NCBI RefSeq assembly: GCF_030010415.1 | Contig: NZ_JASCSA010000005.1 | Reading direction: 5' to 3' (one strand) | From: Cobetia amphilecti | GTDB lineage: Bacteria; Pseudomonadota; Gammaproteobacteria; Pseudomonadales; Halomonadaceae | Length of the DNA: 64,000 nt | Position numbers and translations under genes: made by a program | Shown here: positions 52,859 to 60,740 of the stretch, in pieces | How the letters are laid out: every line of letters starts with the position of its first letter | How positions within the stretch are numbered: the first letter of the stretch is position 1 | The notes under the pieces: generated by a model | The model's database searches: none | Told to the model about the DNA's origin: nothing | What the model saw: only the letters and a program-made list of their open reading frames with translations

Positions 52859-54385
52859 TCAGCGCGGATCGAGCTTGGCCAGCTTGGTGGCGATACGATC
52901 ACCATAATCGGCATCCGCCTGACGGAAGTGCGCGATCATCTTGTCCTGGACCACGTGGCTGACGCCTACCATGGTGCCGGCGATGACGTCGGTGATGCGC
53001 GTCTTCTGGCCTTCATCGAACAGACGATAGAGGTTGCCGGCCTGGCTGTAGTTATCCTCATCGCTGTTGTCGTGATAGCCCATCCAGGCGTTCTGCTCCA
53101 GCGGCATCGCCGGCTCGGCGACGGTAGCGTCCGGCACCGGGGCACCCTGCTCGGCACGCTCGTTGGGGTAGAAGTTGGTGCGTGAGTACTGGCCACCTTC
53201 CTTCGTTTCTCCCGGCACGCCCTGACCGACCTGGCCGCCCAGCGGGCCGCCACCGTGACCGGTGACCGGGCACATGCCCGCCATCACGCCATCACGCTGG
53301 TAGTGGTTGACCGGGCAGACCGGACGGTTGACCGGCAGCTGCTCGGCGTTGGCACCGACACGGTAGCGGTGTGCATCGGCGTAGGCCCACAGACGAGCCT
53401 GCAGCACGCGGTCCGGCGAGGCGCCGATACCCGGCACGAAGTTGGACGGCGAGAAGACGGACTGCTCGACTTCCGCGAAGTAGTTCTCCGGGTTGCGATT
53501 GAGCTCCATCTTGCCGACTTCCATCAGCGGGAAGTCACCGTGCGGCCACACCTTGGTCAGATCGAACGGGTTGATGTGGTAGTCACGTGCCTGGGCTTCG
53601 GTCATCACCTGCAGGTTGACGGTCCAGCTCGGACGCTCGCCACGCTCGAGGCGGGTGAACATGTCGTGCTGGTGGAAGTCCGGTGCGACCTGCGCCGCTT
53701 GATCGTCGGTCAGTGTCTCGTGGCCTTGGTCGGTCTTGAAGTGCCACTTGACCCAGACACGCTCGCCCTTGTCGTTCCACAGGCTCAGCGTGTGCGAGCT
53801 GTAGCCGTTCATGGTGGTCAGCGACTTCGGGATACCGCGGTCGGACATCAGGATGGTGACCTGATGCAGCGCCTGCGGATGGTTGGCCCAGAATTCCCAA
53901 CGATTCTGCCAGTCGACCATGTTGGTGCGCGGGTCTTTCTTCTGGGTGTGGATGAAGTCAGGGAACTTGGACGGCTCGCGGATGAAGAACACCGGCGTGT
54001 TGTTGCCGACCATGTCCCAGTTGCCGTCCTCGGTGTAGAACTTCAAGGAGAAGCCGCGCACGTCGCGAGTGTTGTCGCCGCTGTCCTGGCCACCGGCCAC
54101 GGTGGAGAAACGCGCCAGCAACGGGGTCTGCTTGCCGACACCCTGCAGGAAGCGGGCGATAGTCAGGTCAGACAGGTCACGGGTCAGGGTGAAGGTGCCG
54201 TAGGCGGCGACGCCACGGGCGTGGACGACACGCTCCGGAATGCGCTCACGGTTGAAGTGCGCCAGCTTCTCGAACAGACGCCAGTTGTCGAAGGTCAGTG
54301 AACCATTCGGGCCCGCTGTCTGGCTGATGTCATCGTGAGGCACCGGGGCGCCGTTACCTGTGGTATAGCGTGGAGTCTGGGACAT
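52859..54385 (-). CDS. katA: Heme catalase, small-subunit type
   Basis: A 508-residue monofunctional heme catalase that disproportionates hydrogen peroxide. Catalytic His55 (ERVVHARG), the catalytic Asn in the NWDMVGNNTPVFF block (around 128) and the proximal heme-ligand Tyr in RLWAYADAHRYR (around 338) are all present. The C-terminal NADPH-binding region is typical of clade 3 small-subunit catalases. No signal peptide is seen. It is the first of two catalase genes here, each a separate unit. An imperfect OxyR-like element lies about 235 bp upstream. Confidence 0.95.
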   Translation of the reverse strand: MSQTPRYTTGNGAPVPHDDISQTAGPNGSLTFDNWRLFEKLAHFNRERIPERVVHARGVAAYGTFTLTRDLSDLTIARFLQGVGKQTPLLARFSTVAGGQDSGDNTRDVRGFSLKFYTEDGNWDMVGNNTPVFFIREPSKFPDFIHTQKKDPRTNMVDWQNRWEFWANHPQALHQVTILMSDRGIPKSLTTMNGYSSHTLSLWNDKGERVWVKWHFKTDQGHETLTDDQAAQVAPDFHQHDMFTRLERGERPSWTVNLQVMTEAQARDYHINPFDLTKVWPHGDFPLMEVGKMELNRNPENYFAEVEQSVFSPSNFVPGIGASPDRVLQARLWAYADAHRYRVGANAEQLPVNRPVCPVNHYQRDGVMAGMCPVTGHGGGPLGGQVGQGVPGETKEGGQYSRTNFYPNERAEQGAPVPDATVAEPAMPLEQNAWMGYHDNSDEDNYSQAGNLYRLFDEGQKTRITDVIAGTMVGVSHVVQDKMIAHFRQADADYGDRIATKLAKLDPR

Positions 54386-54616
54386 GTAGACGTTCTCCTG
54401 TCAGGTAGAAAAAAGCGCTATCAAACTCGACTGGCAAGGCCAGATGCTGCTGATGTCACATTTTCATGCGCTGCTTGATGTGAAAGCCTGCAGCCCATTG
54501 TCGAATCGGGTCGGGGCCGATGCCTGCCCGGCATGTGCTGGCTTGTGGCCCCTTGATGCCTGCTTACCTTACGCACCTGGTGCTTCTAGCGATAATCAAT
54601 TACCAGCATGCCTTCG

Positions 54617-54631
54617 ATAATCAGCCCCTAT
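54617..54631. promoter_or_regulatory. Possible OxyR half-site upstream of the 508-residue catalase
   Basis: ATAA-N7-CTAT is seven of eight matches to the OxyR ATAG-N7-CTAT half-site. The expected second half further on is poor (0/4 and 3/4 matches), so this is a weak candidate. Confidence 0.3.
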
Positions 54632-54763
54632 CACTGAGCCTATCAGCCACTCTCAGCGGCGTGAACCGCAGGACGGCACTCGACCCGGTGGTATCACCAA
54701 CCCTGTTTTCACCTTTCTTCGCTACCCCATCTTCACGTCCGGAAATGACCACATCATGACCAT

Positions 54764-54799
54764 GAAAAAGCCCCCTGACCTTTGCAGGTCAGGGGGCTT
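54764..54799 (-). terminator. Intrinsic terminator of katE
   Basis: AAGCCCCCTGACCT (54768-54781) and its complement (54786-54799) around a 4-nt loop; on the minus strand a T-run follows the stem. Confidence 0.92.
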
Positions 54800-54835
54800 G
54801 GTGAGTGACATCATACCTTGTGGGGCGTCAGCACC

Positions 54836-57082
54836 TCATGCCGGCATCTGGTTGGCACGCGCATCACGCGACCACACACGGTGAGCCATCAGGGCATCAC
54901 GCAGCGGCAGGCTGGCGGCGAGCACATCATCCACCAGGATGACGCCCTCCTCGACCGGCACGCGAGCGGCGGCCAGCAGCTCCTTGCCTTCACAGATCGC
55001 CACGATGGGCTTCAGGTGCTTGTAGGCTTCCTGGACATAATAGAGTCCGAGGCCCGAGCCGCTCAGCGCCTCGACGCTGCCCACGCCGCCAGCGACGACG
55101 ACGGCATCCACCGTCACGGACGGCAGGCCATTGAGCATCGCATCCGGCGACAGCATGGTGCCGTCTCCGGCCTTGATCGGCGCCATGCTCGGGGCGATCA
55201 ACAGCCCTTCGGCACCCTCGGCGGCCAGCTGTTCCTTGATCGAGCGAACATCTTCCATGGCGACGCCATCGGCAGCCAGGATCGCGACCTTGCGGGTGGC
55301 GATGGAGTCCGGCAGGCGCGCCATCAGGCTCAGTGCCGGGTCGCTGTCGACCTGGCTGGTGCCCAGTTCACCGTCCGGCGCAGGCTTGCTGGTCGGTGTC
55401 TCGATGCCGTGATTCTCTCCGACGCGACGTGCCAGCTCCAGATCGATGTTGGGCAGGATCTCGGTGATCACCCGCTCACGGATCCACGGACGCTCGACCT
55501 TGGAAAGCTCGAAGGTGTAGGCCGCGATGATGTGTTCCTTCTCCACGTCAGTCTGGCTGTTCCAGAACAGGGTGGCCTGGGAATAGTGATCCCCGAAGGA
55601 GGCGCTGCGCGCACGCACCTTGTGCGCCTCGATGCGCTCATGATACGGCTCGAAACCGCCATGGGCGTCCTGGGACGGCGGTGTCTCGGCCGGCCAGCCA
55701 CCATCGATGGAGTTCGGCTCGTAGGACGCCTGCCCCGTGTTGATGGTCTGACGATGCTGGGCATCGCGCTGGTTGTTGTGGAACGGGCACACCGGCTGGT
55801 TGATGGGAATCTCGTGGAAGTTCGGCCCACCAAGACGCAGCATCTGGGTATCCAGGTAGGAGAACAGACGCCCCTGCAGCAGCGGGTCATTGGAGAAGTC
55901 GATCCCCGGCACGATGTTGGCCGGATTGAAGGCGACCTGCTCGGTCTCGGCGAAGTAGTTGTCCGGATTGCGGTCCAGCACCATCTTGCCGATCGGCATC
56001 ACCGGCACCAGCGATTCGGGGATCAGCTTGGTCGGATCGAGGATATCGAAGTCGAAGCTGTGCTCGTCTTTCTCCTCGACCACCTGGATGCCCAGCTCCC
56101 ACTCCAGCGGCGCGCCGCTCTTGATGTCATCCCACATCATGCGGCGGTTGAAGTCCGGGTCACGCCCCCACAGCTTCTGAGCTTCATCCCAGATCAGCGA
56201 GCAGGTACCAGCCACCGGCTTCCAGTGGAACTTGACGAAGCGCGACACGCCTTCACGGTCGATCAGACGGAAGGTATGCACACCGAAGCCTTCCATGTTG
56301 CGGTAATGACGCGGGAAGGCGCGGTCCGACATGGTCCACAGCACGGTGTGAGTGGTTTCCGGCATCAGTGACACGAAGTCCCAGAAGGTATCGTGGGCTG
56401 ACTGGCCCTGGGGAATCTCGTTGTGCGGCTCCGGCTTCACGGCGTGCACGAAGTCAGGAAACTTCATCGCGTCCTGGATGAAGAACACCGGGATGTCGTT
56501 GCCGACCAGGTCCCAGTTGCCGTCATCGGTGTAGAACTTGGTCGCGAAGCCACGCACGTCACGTACCGTGTCGTTGGAGCCACGCGAGCCCTGCACGGTC
56601 GAGAAGCGCACGAACACCGGCGTCTTCTTGGATGGGTCGCTGAACACGCCGGCCTTGGAATACCTGGCGGCATTGTCGTAGGCCTGAAAATACCCGTGCG
56701 CGGCCGCGCCACGCGCGTGAACGATACGCTCAGGAATACGTTCATTGTCGAAGTGGTTCATCTTCTCGCGGAAGATGAAATCTTCCATCAGGGTCGGACC
56801 GCGCTCCCCCGCCTTCAGCGAGTTGTGGTTGTCCGCGATGCGCAGCCCCTGGTTGGTGCGCAGGTCATGCCCTTCGGCGTCGGCGCGATAGGTCTCCAGC
56901 GCCTCGTCCTTGGCATGGCCGTCACCGGCATTGGGCTTGGTGTCGTGCGGCCCATTGCGGTTGGGATGGGTATAGGGGTTCTCTCCCTCTGCCGAGCGAT
57001 TTTGGCCCTCGTGATAGGGGCACTTCGCGCTGTCGGCATTCGACTGGGAAGAAGGTGCTGAATCGTGCTCATTGCTCGCCAT
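54836..57082 (-). CDS. katE: Catalase HPII (KatE), large-subunit type
   Basis: A 748-residue large-subunit heme catalase. The catalytic His is at 122 (ERIVHARGAAAHG; E. coli HPII His128), the Asn segment reads NWDLVGNDIPVFF and the heme tyrosine is in GRLFSYLDTQ. The C-terminal ~150 residues form the DJ-1/PfpI-like domain typical of HPII (RKVAILAADGVAMEDV...). The N-terminal 60 residues are hydrophilic, as in HPII. ATG 57082 has AGGAG nine bases upstream; the TTG six bases earlier is too close to that site. Stationary-phase control is expected by analogy. Confidence 0.95.
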   Translation of the reverse strand: MASNEHDSAPSSQSNADSAKCPYHEGQNRSAEGENPYTHPNRNGPHDTKPNAGDGHAKDEALETYRADAEGHDLRTNQGLRIADNHNSLKAGERGPTLMEDFIFREKMNHFDNERIPERIVHARGAAAHGYFQAYDNAARYSKAGVFSDPSKKTPVFVRFSTVQGSRGSNDTVRDVRGFATKFYTDDGNWDLVGNDIPVFFIQDAMKFPDFVHAVKPEPHNEIPQGQSAHDTFWDFVSLMPETTHTVLWTMSDRAFPRHYRNMEGFGVHTFRLIDREGVSRFVKFHWKPVAGTCSLIWDEAQKLWGRDPDFNRRMMWDDIKSGAPLEWELGIQVVEEKDEHSFDFDILDPTKLIPESLVPVMPIGKMVLDRNPDNYFAETEQVAFNPANIVPGIDFSNDPLLQGRLFSYLDTQMLRLGGPNFHEIPINQPVCPFHNNQRDAQHRQTINTGQASYEPNSIDGGWPAETPPSQDAHGGFEPYHERIEAHKVRARSASFGDHYSQATLFWNSQTDVEKEHIIAAYTFELSKVERPWIRERVITEILPNIDLELARRVGENHGIETPTSKPAPDGELGTSQVDSDPALSLMARLPDSIATRKVAILAADGVAMEDVRSIKEQLAAEGAEGLLIAPSMAPIKAGDGTMLSPDAMLNGLPSVTVDAVVVAGGVGSVEALSGSGLGLYYVQEAYKHLKPIVAICEGKELLAAARVPVEEGVILVDDVLAASLPLRDALMAHRVWSRDARANQMPA

Positions 57083-57116
57083 GCTCAAACGCTCCTGTTT
57101 TCGCTAGATCCGCAAC

Positions 57117-57134
57117 GCGCCACTAGTGTGGCGC
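57117..57134. promoter_or_regulatory. Dyad symmetry in the katE leader
   Basis: GCGCCAC-TAGT-GTGGCGC is a perfect 7-bp inverted repeat with a 4-nt loop, 35-52 bp before the katE start; an operator or a leader hairpin. Confidence 0.5.
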
Positions 57135-57345
57135 TGAAGGATGATTCGGCCTTGCCGCCTCTTGCCGGCGTACTTCTTGTCCAAGCACTTGTGGTCAAAG
57201 CACTTCTCGAACAAGGCACCTCTCGGCGCCGTGACAGATCACCGGGCAGTCAGGTGCCCCCGGGTGACAAGAGGCGTTGCTGCGGCGGGTGTCTCCATCG
57301 AATCCATCCAGACACCCGCAGGGGACTTCACTTGCTGTTGACGAC

Positions 57346-57397
57346 TGCACTTGCTGCTTGCACTTGCTACTTGCGCTTGCTGCTTACACTTGCTGAT
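57346..57397. repeat. 13-bp tandem repeat downstream of the GlsB-like gene
   Basis: TGCACTTGCTGCT, TGCACTTGCTACT, TGCGCTTGCTGCT and TACACTTGCTGAT in a row, with related sequence before them. The array starts about 30 bp after the stop codon. Confidence 0.88.
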
Positions 57398-57427
57398 TCG
57401 CGCCTGACGGGGCTCGACACCGCGCCG

Positions 57428-57673
57428 TCAGGCCTTGGACTTGACCTTCGAGACGATCCACAGCAACACCACCGCCCCCACGACCGAGACGACCAGCGAG
57501 CCGATGATGCCGGTGGAGGCCAGCCCCAGCAGCTTGAAGATGACGCTGCCCAACAGGCCGCCGACGACACCGACGACGATGTTGCCAAGAATGCCGAAGC
57601 TGCCGCCGCGCATGATGTTGCCTGCGATCCAGCCGGCCAGACCACCGATGATCAACCCGAGAATGATACCCAT
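57428..57673 (-). CDS. GlsB/YeaQ/YmgE family small membrane protein
   Basis: An 81-residue inner-membrane protein of the transglycosylase-associated (GlsB/YeaQ/YmgE) family. Three glycine-rich hydrophobic segments make up most of the length, beginning MGIILGLIIGGLAGWIAGNIM and including GGSFGILGNIVVGVVGGLLG. These proteins are associated with general and envelope stress; the biochemical role is unknown. Start 57673 has AAGGAGACAGCAG upstream; the upstream in-frame extension is hydrophilic and not conserved. Confidence 0.9.
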   Translation of the reverse strand: MGIILGLIIGGLAGWIAGNIMRGGSFGILGNIVVGVVGGLLGSVIFKLLGLASTGIIGSLVVSVVGAVVLLWIVSKVKSKA

Positions 57674-57771
57674 CTGCTGTCTCCTTCCTTGCTGATGTAC
57701 AGGCGCTTGGCGCCGCTGTACAAGTCTTGGAGACGACGTCACACAATTAAAAGGGGGCGATCTTTCATTCG

Positions 57772-58377
57772 TCAGAATGAGGAGCCGGGCTGGCCCAGGA
57801 AGGCGATCTCTTCCGGCGTGGACTCGCGACCGAGAATCGCATTGCGATGCGGGTAGCGGCCGAATCTACGCACGATGTCCGCATGCAGATGCTCGTAGCG
57901 CAGGGTGTGCTCGAGACCGGGGCGTGCGAACAATTGTTCGGCGTGTTCATGGATGCGCAACGATTCGCTGTGCATCCACGGCATGATCGCGAAGGGCTGC
58001 CAGGCCAGCGGAAGGTGGTCCAGGTCGCCCAGCGCGACGGCCTGCTGGGAGAGCGCGAGTGCCAGGTTGTCACCACTGAAGGCGCGCGGAGTATCGCGAT
58101 GGATATTGCGCGCGAACTGGTCCAGCAGCAGGATTTCCGCCAGCCGCCCACCGACGCTCGCTCGCCACTCCCACAGCTCACAGGCGAGCGCCTGCTCAAG
58201 CCGCGCGGCGAATCGCTCACGCAGCTGGCCATCGAGGGCATCGCTCTTGCGGAACCAGTCCTTGGGCGTCAGCTGAGTGAACCAGTAATCCAGCACCTGC
58301 CGTGCCTGGGGATGGCTGTCCGCGATCAGCCTGGCGGCGTCAGGTTGCGGGGATTCCGAGGGGTTTGAGGGGGGCAT
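57772..58377 (-). CDS. DUF924 family protein
   Basis: A 201-residue DUF924 protein (TPR-like helical fold). Family blocks visible are VLDYWFTQLTPKDWFRKSDALD, ILLLDQFARNIHRDTPRAFSGD and PFAIMPWMHSESLRIHEHAEQLF...RFGRYPHRNAILGRESTPEE. The function of the family is not established. Start 58377 follows AAGGACACCC; an upstream in-frame start at 58440 would add an unconserved tail. Separate unit, downstream of nothing obvious. Confidence 0.9.
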   Translation of the reverse strand: MPPSNPSESPQPDAARLIADSHPQARQVLDYWFTQLTPKDWFRKSDALDGQLRERFAARLEQALACELWEWRASVGGRLAEILLLDQFARNIHRDTPRAFSGDNLALALSQQAVALGDLDHLPLAWQPFAIMPWMHSESLRIHEHAEQLFARPGLEHTLRYEHLHADIVRRFGRYPHRNAILGRESTPEEIAFLGQPGSSF

Positions 58378-58643
58378 TGAGGGTGTCCTTGGGTGGAGTC
58401 GGAAAGGGAGCCGCGCGACAGGCCTGGCTGAGCGCTCCACCTTGCACTGCGAGTGCCGGGCCTGAGCGGCGCGGGGCGATCATGGTTCTGACACCGGATC
58501 TTCATCTTGAGCGTGGAAAGTAGCCTCTCCCATCAGCGCTGTCAGCCTTTGCGGCATGCCCCGCGCTGGCTGGTGTACTGATGTCACTTATGTTGCCACT
58601 CTCTATCCCAACCTGACGCCAGACCGTTACAAGGAAGCCCGTC

Positions 58644-60377
58644 ATGTCCCGCCGTCTGTCTGATCTGCTGCCTTTGCGCTCCTCTCGCAAGTCCCACGCC
58701 GCTCACGTTTCCCCCACCTCCCACACCACCCCCGTCTCGCCAAGCACTGCGCCAGCCGGCAATGGTGCTGCACCAGTCACCCCCGCCGGCGCCCCGTCAC
58801 GGATGGACCGCCGCCAGCTGCTGGGGCGTGGCCTGCAGGGTGCCGGGGTCGGGCTGCTGGCGACCACGGGCCTGCTCGGCGCTCCCGCCATCGTGATGGC
58901 CGAAGGACGGCGCCCGCGCATGCCCTCCGGCGTGATGAGCGGCGACGTGACCGCCAGCCGCGCCATGCTGTGGAGCCAGAGCGACAAGCCGGCACGCATG
59001 CTGATCGAACTGGCCGACAATCCCGAGATGCGCGGCGCCTTCCAGATGCGTGGCCCGGTGGCCCTGCCGGCGGACGGCCTGACCAGCAAGCTCGACCTGA
59101 CCCGCATCGGCACTCGCGCCAACGCCAGCGGCGAGGTCTTCTACCGGGTGCGCTACGCGGCGCTGGATGACCACCGCGCCATCAGCGAGGCCACCGCCGG
59201 TCGCCTGGTATTGCCGCCGAGCGTGCAGGCACCGCGTGCGCTGCGTTTCGTGTGGTCCGGTGACACCGTCGGCCAGGGCTGGGGCATCAACCCGGACTTC
59301 GGTGGCCTGCGCCTCTACGAGACCATGCGTCAGGTCAAGCCGGACTTCTTCCTGCACTCCGGCGATACCATCTACGCCGATGGCCCGCTCGAGGAGAGCG
59401 TCACCCAGCATGATGGCAGCCTGTGGCGCAATATCGTCACGCCCGCCAAGTCCAAGGTGGCAGAAACGCTGGACGAGTATCGCGGCCAGTACGCCTACAA
59501 CCTGATGGACGAGAACCTGCGTCGCTTCAATGCCGAAGTGCCGATGTTCGCCCAGTGGGACGACCACGAGACCACCAACAACTGGTACCCGGGCGAGATT
59601 CTCGAGGATGATCGCTACACCGAGAAGAATCTCGACGTGCTGTCCGCCAATGCGCGTCGCGCCTTCCTCGAGAACATGCCGCTGCGCACCGGCCCAGCCG
59701 CGCCGGAGCGCATCCACCGCAACTTCAGCTTCGGGCCGGGGCTCGAGATGTTCATGCTCGACATGCGCAGCTTCCGCGGCGCCAATTCCACCAACCGCCA
59801 GACGGGACGTGGGCCACAGACCGACTTCCTGGGTCGCGATCAGCTGGCATGGCTCAAGCAGTCGCTCAAGGCCAGCACGGCTACCTGGAAGGTCATCGCC
59901 TCCGACATGCCGATCGGGCTGCTGGTGCGTGACGGCGACAACTTCGAGAATGGCGCCAATGGCGATGGCGAGGCGCTGGGACGCGAGCAGGAGATTGCCG
60001 AACTGCTCAAGTTCGTGCGCGATCACGACATCCAGAATCTGGTCTGGCTGACCGCCGACGTGCACTACACCGCCGCGCACCACTACTCGCCCGAGCGCGC
60101 CGTCTTCAAGGACTTCACGCCGTTCTGGGAATTCGTCAGCGGCCCGATCCACGCCGGCACCTTCGGTCCCGGTGAGCTGGACAACACCTTCGGGCCGAAA
60201 CTCGAATTCGTGAAGGCACCGCCTGAGGGGCGGGCCAACATGTCGCCCAGCGAGGGCTTCCAGTTCTTCGGCCAGGTGGACCTCGATCCCGAGAGCGAAG
60301 CGCTGACCGTGACGCTGAAGGACATCCACGGCGCCTCGCTCTACCAGCAGGTGCTGACCCCCGCCGCCAGCGTCTGA
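58644..60377 (+). CDS. phoD: PhoD-like alkaline phosphatase with Tat signal
   Basis: A 577-residue PhoD-family phosphatase/phosphodiesterase, predicted to be exported folded by the Tat system. The likely twin-arginine motif is DRRQLLG (about 54-60) before a hydrophobic stretch ending near AIVMAEG. It sits unusually deep, after a Pro/Ser/Thr-rich N-terminal tail of about 50 residues, so an internal start is possible; the assigned ATG has AAGGAAG upstream. Metal-binding PhoD blocks include HSGDTIYADGP, FAQWDDHETTNNWYPGE and LTADVHYTAAHHYSP. PhoD enzymes use calcium and iron and supply phosphate; a Pho box could not be confirmed upstream. Confidence 0.9.
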   Translation: MSRRLSDLLPLRSSRKSHAAHVSPTSHTTPVSPSTAPAGNGAAPVTPAGAPSRMDRRQLLGRGLQGAGVGLLATTGLLGAPAIVMAEGRRPRMPSGVMSGDVTASRAMLWSQSDKPARMLIELADNPEMRGAFQMRGPVALPADGLTSKLDLTRIGTRANASGEVFYRVRYAALDDHRAISEATAGRLVLPPSVQAPRALRFVWSGDTVGQGWGINPDFGGLRLYETMRQVKPDFFLHSGDTIYADGPLEESVTQHDGSLWRNIVTPAKSKVAETLDEYRGQYAYNLMDENLRRFNAEVPMFAQWDDHETTNNWYPGEILEDDRYTEKNLDVLSANARRAFLENMPLRTGPAAPERIHRNFSFGPGLEMFMLDMRSFRGANSTNRQTGRGPQTDFLGRDQLAWLKQSLKASTATWKVIASDMPIGLLVRDGDNFENGANGDGEALGREQEIAELLKFVRDHDIQNLVWLTADVHYTAAHHYSPERAVFKDFTPFWEFVSGPIHAGTFGPGELDNTFGPKLEFVKAPPEGRANMSPSEGFQFFGQVDLDPESEALTVTLKDIHGASLYQQVLTPAASV

Positions 60378-60740
60378 CAGCAGTGTCTGTTTCTTGCATC
60401 CGCTGCTGACTATCGGCTTCCGATACCAGCTTCTGACAACGACAACGCCCCGCCTCCTGCTGTCAATCGACACGCAAGAGGCGGGGCGTTCTGGTCATGG
60501 CGACAGCTCGACAGCCGCTGGCGGGCTATGTCTGCACGAATCAGACAATTGCAGAAAAATGTCAGACAAATTGTCAATGGTGAGGGTCCGGCATTTCTTT
60601 GACACTGATCGGCACGCTAGATGTCGGTCGCTGACAGCGTGTCTCGTGGTACCGCGCGCCAACGGTGAGGCATGGTCTGCAGACGATGGGCAGCTGAGCA
60701 AGCAGGCCTCCGAGCCCTGTTGTTCAACAAGGATAATGCC
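60378..60740. other. Intergenic region between phoD and the first symporter
   Basis: 363 bp with the phoD terminator (60444-60490) and an inverted repeat GACAATT / AATTGTC (60544-60550 and 60569-60575) that also forms a direct repeat of TCAGACAA. It probably carries the symporter promoter and an operator; nothing else is seen. Confidence 0.55.
60444..60490 (+). terminator. Terminator-like hairpin after phoD
   Basis: AACGCCCCGCCTC (60444-60456) and GAGGCGGGGCGTT (60478-60490) form a 13-bp stem with a 21-nt loop. Confidence 0.75.

Larger units (their letters stand above)
54386..54835. other. Intergenic region between the two catalase genes
   Basis: 450 bp. It contains an OxyR-like tetranucleotide pattern at 54617-54631 and the katE terminator at 54764-54799. 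The 79-codon open frame at 54520-54759 looks like chance. The katA promoter lies here but is not resolved. Confidence 0.5.
57083..57427. other. Intergenic region upstream of katE
   Basis: 345 bp containing a dyad in the katE leader (57117-57134) and a 13-bp tandem repeat array downstream of the GlsB-like gene (57346-57397). No gene is visible. Confidence 0.55.

Noticed and set aside
54520..54759. 79-codon plus-strand open frame between the catalases
   Set aside because: No ribosome site, unconserved-looking sequence, and it overlaps the probable katA promoter region.
58560..58643. Possible Pho box before phoD (near TGTCACTTATG)
   Set aside because: Only the first heptamer is partly matched (5 of 7); the second matches at two positions.
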